Assembly: GCA_035697245.1 (NCBI GenBank)
Contig: DASSDH010000187.1
Coordinates: forward strand, 1-26,629
DNA: 26,629 bases
Direction: 5' to 3'
From: JACVRX01 sp035697245
GTDB taxonomy: Bacteria > Actinomycetota > Actinomycetes > Jiangellales > Jiangellaceae
Below the pieces are notes generated by a model that was not told the origin of the DNA, did not search any database, and worked only from the letters and a program-made list of their open reading frames with translations. This document shows, in pieces, positions 22,253 through 26,629 of this stretch (positions are counted from its first letter, which is position 1; each line of letters begins with the position of its first letter). A program made the position numbers and the translations under genes.

Positions 22253-23716
22253 CTAGGCCTGGCGGACGGGGACCTCCAACACGACTCGCGTTCCTCCGCT
22301 CGGACGGGGCCCGACGTCGAGCGTGCCGGCAAGCTCACCGACCACCAAGGTCCGGACGATCTGCAGTCCGAGCCGGCCGGACTCGTCGACGTCGAACCCG
22401 GGGGGCAGTCCGCGGCCGTCGTCGTCGACCACGACCCGAAGCCAGCCGGCCCGACGGTCCGCGCCCAGCCACACCTCACCGGGCGAGGTTCCCAAGCCAT
22501 GCTCCACCGCGTTCTGCAACAGCTCGGTAAGAGCCATCGCCAGCGGGGTCGCCAGCCCGGAGTCGAGCACTCCGAAATCTCCGGCGCGGCTCGCGCGCAC
22601 GCGTGGCTCGGCCGCGGCCACGTCGGCAACCATCGAGAGCAGCCGGTCCGCTACCCCGTCGAAGTCGACGGTGTCGTCCACCGTCTGGGACAGCGTGTCG
22701 TGCACGATCGCGATGGAGCCGACCCGTCGCACGGCCTCCTCGAGCGCGGCTCGGCCCTCAGCCGGGCTGATCCGCCGCGCCTGCAGTCGCAACAAGGCCG
22801 CCACTGTCTGCAGGTTGTTCTTCACCCGGTGATGGATCTCGCGGATGGTCGCATCCTTGGTGATCAGCTCGCGTTCACGCCGTCGTACCTCGGTCACGTC
22901 ACGGCACAACACCAAGGCACCGACGTGCTCCCCGCCGGGGTCCAGCGGGATCACCCGTAACGTCATGAACGTCGCATTGCCCTCGACCTCGGTGAACCGG
23001 TGCGCCCGCCCCTGCAGGACTACTTCCAGCGCTTCCTCGACGGGACCCTCCGGTGGGGCCAGCCGCGCGGTCACCTCGCCGAGCCGCTCTCCGACGAGGT
23101 CCGCCGTCAGACCCAACCGGCGGTAGGCCGACAGGGCGTTCGGGCTGGCGTACGTGACGACCCCGTCCATTCCCAGCCGGATGAAGCCGTCACCCACGCG
23201 CGGGCCGGCCTGACCGCCGACGTCGGTTCCCGCGTCGGGAAATCGACCCTCCGCGACGAGTTTCGCGAGCAGAGCCGCCGACTCGAGATAGGCGAGCTCC
23301 AGCCGGCTCGGGGTCCGCACCGAGATCAGGTTGGTGTTCCGCGCTACGACGGCAAGGACCAGGTCGTCGCGACGCACCGGGATCGCCTCGACCCGCACGG
23401 GTACGTCGTCCCACCATTCCGGATCCCCGTCGCGACGGATCACACCGGCGTCATATGCGGCGTCGACGAGAGCCCGTCGTCCACGGGGAACGAACGAGCC
23501 GACCAGATCCTCGACGTACGCAGTGGGCCCGGTCGTTGGTCGCATCTGCGCGGCGGCTCGGAAACCGGCCCCTCCGCGCTCAGGCACCCACAGCACGAGG
23601 TCGGCGAAGGACAGGTCGGCGAGAAGTTGCCAGTCGGCGACCAGGGCGTGCAGCCAGTCCAGATCCGCCTCAGAGAGATCGGTGTGCTGACGCACGACGT
23701 CGTTGAGCGACGGCAC
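22253..23716 (-). CDS. pdtaS: PdtaS-type cytosolic sensor histidine kinase
   Basis: A 487-residue soluble kinase. An N-terminal GAF-like sensor spans about 1-155 (DLSEADLDWLHALVADW opens it). A PAS domain lies at about 175-280 (FIRLGMDGVVTYASPNALSA). A HisKA_2 dimerisation helix has IREIHHRVKNNLQTVAALL (291-309), with His296 the probable phosphorylation site. The ATPase domain has LTELLQNAVEHGL, DDDGRGLPPGFD and GRLGLQIVRTL. There is no membrane segment. In mycobacteria PdtaS (Rv3220c) senses copper, NO or cyclic-di-GMP-type signals and phosphorylates the ANTAR antiterminator PdtaR, encoded elsewhere. Synteny with whiB1 (Rv3219) supports the name. GTG 23716 is chosen because TAGGCT lies exactly 7 bases upstream (leaderless), although an in-frame extension reaches 23848. 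Confidence 0.91.
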   Translation of the reverse strand: MPSLNDVVRQHTDLSEADLDWLHALVADWQLLADLSFADLVLWVPERGGAGFRAAAQMRPTTGPTAYVEDLVGSFVPRGRRALVDAAYDAGVIRRDGDPEWWDDVPVRVEAIPVRRDDLVLAVVARNTNLISVRTPSRLELAYLESAALLAKLVAEGRFPDAGTDVGGQAGPRVGDGFIRLGMDGVVTYASPNALSAYRRLGLTADLVGERLGEVTARLAPPEGPVEEALEVVLQGRAHRFTEVEGNATFMTLRVIPLDPGGEHVGALVLCRDVTEVRRRERELITKDATIREIHHRVKNNLQTVAALLRLQARRISPAEGRAALEEAVRRVGSIAIVHDTLSQTVDDTVDFDGVADRLLSMVADVAAAEPRVRASRAGDFGVLDSGLATPLAMALTELLQNAVEHGLGTSPGEVWLGADRRAGWLRVVVDDDGRGLPPGFDVDESGRLGLQIVRTLVVGELAGTLDVGPRPSGGTRVVLEVPVRQA

Positions 23717-23723
23717 GACAGCG

Positions 23724-23729
23724 AGCCTA
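23724..23729 (-). promoter_or_regulatory. -10 element TAGGCT, leaderless promoter of pdtaS
   Basis: On the minus strand TAGGCT is followed by seven bases (CGCTGTC) and GTG 23716. There is no ribosome site between. The divergent DUF2785 gene starts only 78 bases away, so both promoters share this gap. Confidence 0.6.
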
Positions 23730-23794
23730 ACGACGGTTCCACCCTGCCCTGACCCCTCCCGGCGGCGGGGAGTTCCCTCTGCCAAGATGCCGGG

Positions 23795-24676
23795 GTGCGG
23801 ATGTCGTATTGGGAACGGGTCGTCGCGGACGGTTATCGCGTACCGCACGGCGCCGCCCTCGACGATCTCACGACGGACCTGGTCACCATGCTCGGGGACC
23901 CGGACCCCCGGGTGCGCGACGACATCGCGTATTCGGTGCTGTCCACATGGATCAGCGACGGCGTCTACGACGAGCTACTCGCTGGGCTCGGTGACGGACT
24001 TGCTCTCGGCCTGCGGGTCGGCTTGGGCGAGGACGGCACCGACACGGTGCTGCGCCGGTCGTTCTCGGCGCTGTGCCTGGCCGCCGTGGTCGCGCGGGAC
24101 AACACGGTGCACACGCTGCACCCGACCACCGTGCTGACCTGGGCGGACCGCTCGGTCGCGTGGTTTCTCGCCGAGCGCGACCTGCGTGGCTGGGTGCCCG
24201 AGCGCGGGCTGGCCAACGCCGTCGGAAACGGTGCTGACCTGCTGGCGACCCTGACGGCGTCGCGACACCTGGGCGCGGAGGAGTTGCGGGTGCTGCTCGA
24301 CGTGGTCGTCGAGCGTCTGCTGAAACCGACCGAACACCGGCTCACGGCCGGTGAAGACGACCGGCTCGCCTTCGCGACCATGTCGCTGTTGCACCGGGAC
24401 AGCATTTCCGTCGATGTGCTGGAACGATGGCTCGAGCGGCTGGCCGCGATCTGGGCCCCGCCGGTGAGCCCGAACGAACTGGAGCCCGCTACCCGAGCCA
24501 ATGCCGTTGCCTTTGCCAGGGCGCTGCACCTGCAGCTTCTGCTGGGAGTCACCGGCACTCCCGCGCAGGACGCCTCGGCCAGCCCGGCGCTGACCCCAAG
24601 CTGCCGTCCCGATCTGCTGATCGCATTGCAGCGCTCACTGCGGGCGAGCGCTCCGCACATGTTCCGGCGCCCGTAG
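23795..24676 (+). CDS. DUF2785 domain-containing protein
   Basis: A 293-residue soluble, mostly alpha-helical protein. Features of DUF2785 are LTTDLVTMLGDPDPRVRDD, ISDGVYDELLAGLGDGLALG, RSFSALCLAAVVARDN and the C-terminal DLLIALQRSLRASAPHMFRR. The repeated helical pairs look like HEAT/ARM-type packing. The biochemical role is unknown. GTG 23795 is used here; ATG 23801 two codons later is equally possible. CAAGAT six bases before the GTG could be a leaderless -10. There is no Shine-Dalgarno. It is followed almost immediately by the acetolactate-synthase-like gene (stop TAG 24674-24676, next ATG 24682), so the two are probably cotranscribed. Confidence 0.83.
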   Translation: MRMSYWERVVADGYRVPHGAALDDLTTDLVTMLGDPDPRVRDDIAYSVLSTWISDGVYDELLAGLGDGLALGLRVGLGEDGTDTVLRRSFSALCLAAVVARDNTVHTLHPTTVLTWADRSVAWFLAERDLRGWVPERGLANAVGNGADLLATLTASRHLGAEELRVLLDVVVERLLKPTEHRLTAGEDDRLAFATMSLLHRDSISVDVLERWLERLAAIWAPPVSPNELEPATRANAVAFARALHLQLLLGVTGTPAQDASASPALTPSCRPDLLIALQRSLRASAPHMFRRP

Positions 24677-24681
24677 TGGGG

Positions 24682-26325
24682 ATGAGCGTCGTACCAGGCG
24701 AAGGGCATGGCGGCGATCATGCCCGTGCGGTGTTCGCCCGCTACGGGATCGACACCATGTGGACGCTGTCCGGTGCCCACGTGTTCCCGCTGTACGACGC
24801 GGCCGTGCGCGGTGAACCGGCGATGCGCATCGTCGACGTGCGGCACGAGCAGACGGCCGTGTTCGGCGCGGAGGCGACAGCGAAGCTCACTCGGACTCCC
24901 GGCCTGGCGGTGCTCACGGCCGGCCCCGGTGTGACGAACGGGGTCAGCGCAATCGCGCAGGCGTACTTCAGCGGTGTGCCGCTGCTGGTCGTCGGCGGCC
25001 GGGCGCCGCAGTACCGGTGGGGAACCGGCGCGTTGCAGGAGCTCGATCATCCGCCGATCCTGGCGACGATCACCAAGCACGCGACGACCGCGTTCGCGCT
25101 CTCTGAGGTCGCCGGAGTTCTCGACCACGCCGTTCAGGTCGCTGCCACGCCGCATCGGGGACCGGTCTTCGTCGACGTTCCTATGGACGAGCTGTTCGGC
25201 CAGGCCGAGGTCGACTTGCCGCCACCGAATACCCCTAGCGTCGTCGAGCCCGATCCGGATGAGCTGACGAGGATCGCCGCCCGGCTCGCGACCGCGGAGC
25301 GACCCGTCCTGGTGCTCGGGTCGGACGTTTGGCTGGACTGCGCCGACGATGCCGCGGCCCGGTTCGTCGTCGAGAGCCGAATCCCGGTGGTGGCGAACGG
25401 CATGGGCCGCGGGATCCTGCCGCGCGGGCACCCGTTGTTGGTCAATCGCGCACGGTCCGCGGCGTTCCAGCGTGCCGATCTGGTCATCGCGGCCGGCACG
25501 CCGCTGGACTTTCGGCTCGGCTACGGCGCCTTTCCCGGCGGTGCCGACGTCGTGCACCTCGCCGACTCGTGGGACCAGATCGCCGGGCACGTCCAACTGA
25601 CCGGAGCTGCGGCGGGCAACCTCACCGCGCTCTTCGACGGATTGCTCGCGGCGTACACCGCCGAGCTGCGCCGGACGTCTCCCGACGACTGGGCGGCAGA
25701 GTTGCGGCAACGTGCCGACGCAGCTGCTGAGCGCGACGCTGCGCTGCTCGCAGCCGAATCAGACCCGATCCATCCGGCTCGGATCTACGGCGAGCTGGTT
25801 CGGTTGCTCGCCGACGACGCCGTGGTGATCGGCGACGGCGGCGACTTCGTCTCCTGGGCGGGCAAGTTCGTCGAGCCTGGGCGGCCCGGCTGCTGGCTGG
25901 ATCCGGGGCCGTTCGGCTGCCTCGGCGCGGGCGCGGGCGCGGCCGCAGCGGCCCGGCTGGCCCGGCCATCCAGCCAGGTCGTCCTGCTCTACGGCGACGG
26001 AGCTGCCGGGATGTCGCTGATGGACGTCGACACTCTGGTGCGGCACCGGCTGCCGGTCGTCATCATCGTCGGCAACAACGGCGCCTGGGGCCTGGAGAAG
26101 CACCCCATGCGGTTCCTCTACGGCTACGACGTCGCCGCCGATCTGCGGAGAGAAACCCGCTACGATGCGATTGTGGAGGCGCTCGGTGGCGCGGGCGAGA
26201 CGGTGAATCGGCCAGCCGAGGTCGGACCGGCACTACGACGGGCCTTTGCGACCGACGTCCCGTACCTGGTGAACGTCGTGTGCGATCCGGAGATCGCTTA
26301 CCCCCGCTCGACGACCGGCGTGTGA
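24682..26325 (+). CDS. ilvG: IlvG-type acetolactate synthase / thiamine-diphosphate enzyme
   Basis: A 547-residue enzyme with the three-domain ThDP layout. In the N-terminal domain VDVRHEQTAVFGAEA carries the catalytic Glu56, and LTAGPGVTNGVSA is the second pyrimidine-domain motif. The central domain has VLVLGSDVW, VVANGMGRGILPRGHPL and FRLGYG. The C-terminal PP domain has GDG (438-440) through GNNGAWG (464 onward), the Mg/ThDP motif, and EKHPMRFLYGYDVA. The agreement with mycobacterial IlvG (Rv1820) is strong over the whole length from memory. No small regulatory subunit (IlvN) is adjacent, so the real substrate could differ from pyruvate. ATG 24682 is chosen; GTG 24676, which overlaps the previous stop by one base, is an alternative. 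Convergent with the AraC-type regulator. Confidence 0.9.
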   Translation: MSVVPGEGHGGDHARAVFARYGIDTMWTLSGAHVFPLYDAAVRGEPAMRIVDVRHEQTAVFGAEATAKLTRTPGLAVLTAGPGVTNGVSAIAQAYFSGVPLLVVGGRAPQYRWGTGALQELDHPPILATITKHATTAFALSEVAGVLDHAVQVAATPHRGPVFVDVPMDELFGQAEVDLPPPNTPSVVEPDPDELTRIAARLATAERPVLVLGSDVWLDCADDAAARFVVESRIPVVANGMGRGILPRGHPLLVNRARSAAFQRADLVIAAGTPLDFRLGYGAFPGGADVVHLADSWDQIAGHVQLTGAAAGNLTALFDGLLAAYTAELRRTSPDDWAAELRQRADAAAERDAALLAAESDPIHPARIYGELVRLLADDAVVIGDGGDFVSWAGKFVEPGRPGCWLDPGPFGCLGAGAGAAAAARLARPSSQVVLLYGDGAAGMSLMDVDTLVRHRLPVVIIVGNNGAWGLEKHPMRFLYGYDVAADLRRETRYDAIVEALGGAGETVNRPAEVGPALRRAFATDVPYLVNVVCDPEIAYPRSTTGV

Positions 26326-26340
26326 TCAACGGAGGCAGCG

Positions 26341-26629
26341 TCAGCTGGCACGAGCACGGAAAGCCGCACGGTAGCCCTGCGGCGTCGTGTCCAGCCGCTT
26401 GCCGAAGTGATGGCGCATGACCGCGGCGGTTCCGAACCCGGACCGGGCGGCGACCGCCTCGACCGGGTCGTCACCCTCCTCGAGCAGCCGCTGCGCGGCT
26501 GAAACCCGGCGGGCGAGCAGCCAGTCGTAGGGCGTGGTCCCCGTCTCAGCGCGGAACCGGCGCGCGAACGTCCGCGGCGACATGTTCGCCAGCTGTGACA
26601 ACGATTCGACGGTCAGTTCCTCGTGCAGG
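26341..26629 (-). CDS. AraC-family (GlxA-like) regulator, C-terminal part only
   Basis: The frame enters from the right edge, so the start lies outside the window; 96 codons plus stop are present. The visible part is a double helix-turn-helix of the AraC/XylS type: ELTVESLSQLANMSPRTFAR, FRAETGTTPYDWLLARRV, then AAQRLLEEGDDPVEAVAARS and GFGTAAVMRHHFGKRLDTTP. The phrase LSQLANMSPRTFARRF and the RGYxxxF-like end (PQGYRAAFRARAS) are typical of GlxA-type proteins that add an N-terminal DJ-1/PfpI domain, which cannot be checked here. It is convergent with the IlvG-type gene, with stops 15 bases apart. The regulated genes are unknown. Confidence 0.88.
   Translation of the reverse strand, partial: LHEELTVESLSQLANMSPRTFARRFRAETGTTPYDWLLARRVSAAQRLLEEGDDPVEAVAARSGFGTAAVMRHHFGKRLDTTPQGYRAAFRARAS

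Noticed and set aside
23965..25710. Open frame of 581 codons antisense to the DUF2785 and IlvG-type genes
   Set aside because: It spans two real genes and their junction, has Arg/Ser-rich low-complexity composition and no domain.

Overview
The window is high-GC DNA from an actinomycete chromosome. The evidence is a run of actinobacterial signature genes: a fused 2-oxoglutarate decarboxylase/dehydrogenase (Kgd), a WhiB1-type iron-sulfur regulator, a PdtaS-type histidine kinase, a UsfX/RsbW-SigF pair, a nickel superoxide dismutase with its SodX protease, and DUF5709, DUF6104 and AMIN-like proteins. Possession of SodN/SodX fits the Streptomyces, Frankia, Sporichthya or Micromonospora side of the phylum better than Mycobacterium, but the species cannot be named from this sequence. 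I see no rRNA, tRNA, CRISPR array, insertion sequence or prophage. The DNA reads as ordinary, densely packed chromosome, and no stretch over 300 bases lacks a gene.

Layout. Positions 1-3224 hold the 5' end of a secreted protein gene and a large ATP-binding LuxR regulator, both on the minus strand. Positions 3499-7411 are mostly small accessory enzymes on the plus strand: a DHFR-like reductase, an NmrA-like oxidoreductase, a DUF1801 protein coupled to a D-amino-acid oxidase, and a VOC-fold protein, plus a DUF4287 gene on the minus strand. A strong inverted repeat separates these from a minus-strand TPM-domain protein. Positions 8302-14548 carry a PYROXD2-like flavoprotein and then kgd, a 56-residue DUF6104 gene abutting the kgd stop, and an SGNH hydrolase that overlaps DUF6104 by four bases. 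Positions 14574-17864 hold an MDR oxidoreductase, a DUF5709 protein, an unknown protein, a secreted AMIN-like protein with a clear terminator, and a NUDIX hydrolase.

Positions 17851-19963 form a stress block: sodX and sodN are divergent, and usfX/rsbW plus sigF follow with a one-base stop/start overlap. A match to the SigF promoter pattern lies in front of sodN and a second one in front of the TPM gene. Next come a 59-residue small protein, a four-helix membrane protein, a lipid/diacylglycerol kinase, and whiB1 convergent with pdtaS across a textbook terminator. The whiB1-pdtaS pairing is also known from mycobacteria (Rv3219-Rv3220c). The end holds a DUF2785 protein, an IlvG-type acetolactate synthase and the C-terminal part of an AraC/GlxA-type regulator.

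Regulatory DNA is the most interesting part. Three genes have a TAnnnT hexamer exactly 7 bases before the start codon, which predicts leaderless mRNAs. The whiB1 upstream region holds a perfect GTGA-N6-TCAC Crp-type palindrome and a set of overlapping, mutually exclusive inverted repeats. I did not find a convincing undescribed multi-gene system. The best leads are these regulatory elements, the small gene beside sigF, and the coupled kgd-DUF6104-SGNH cluster.
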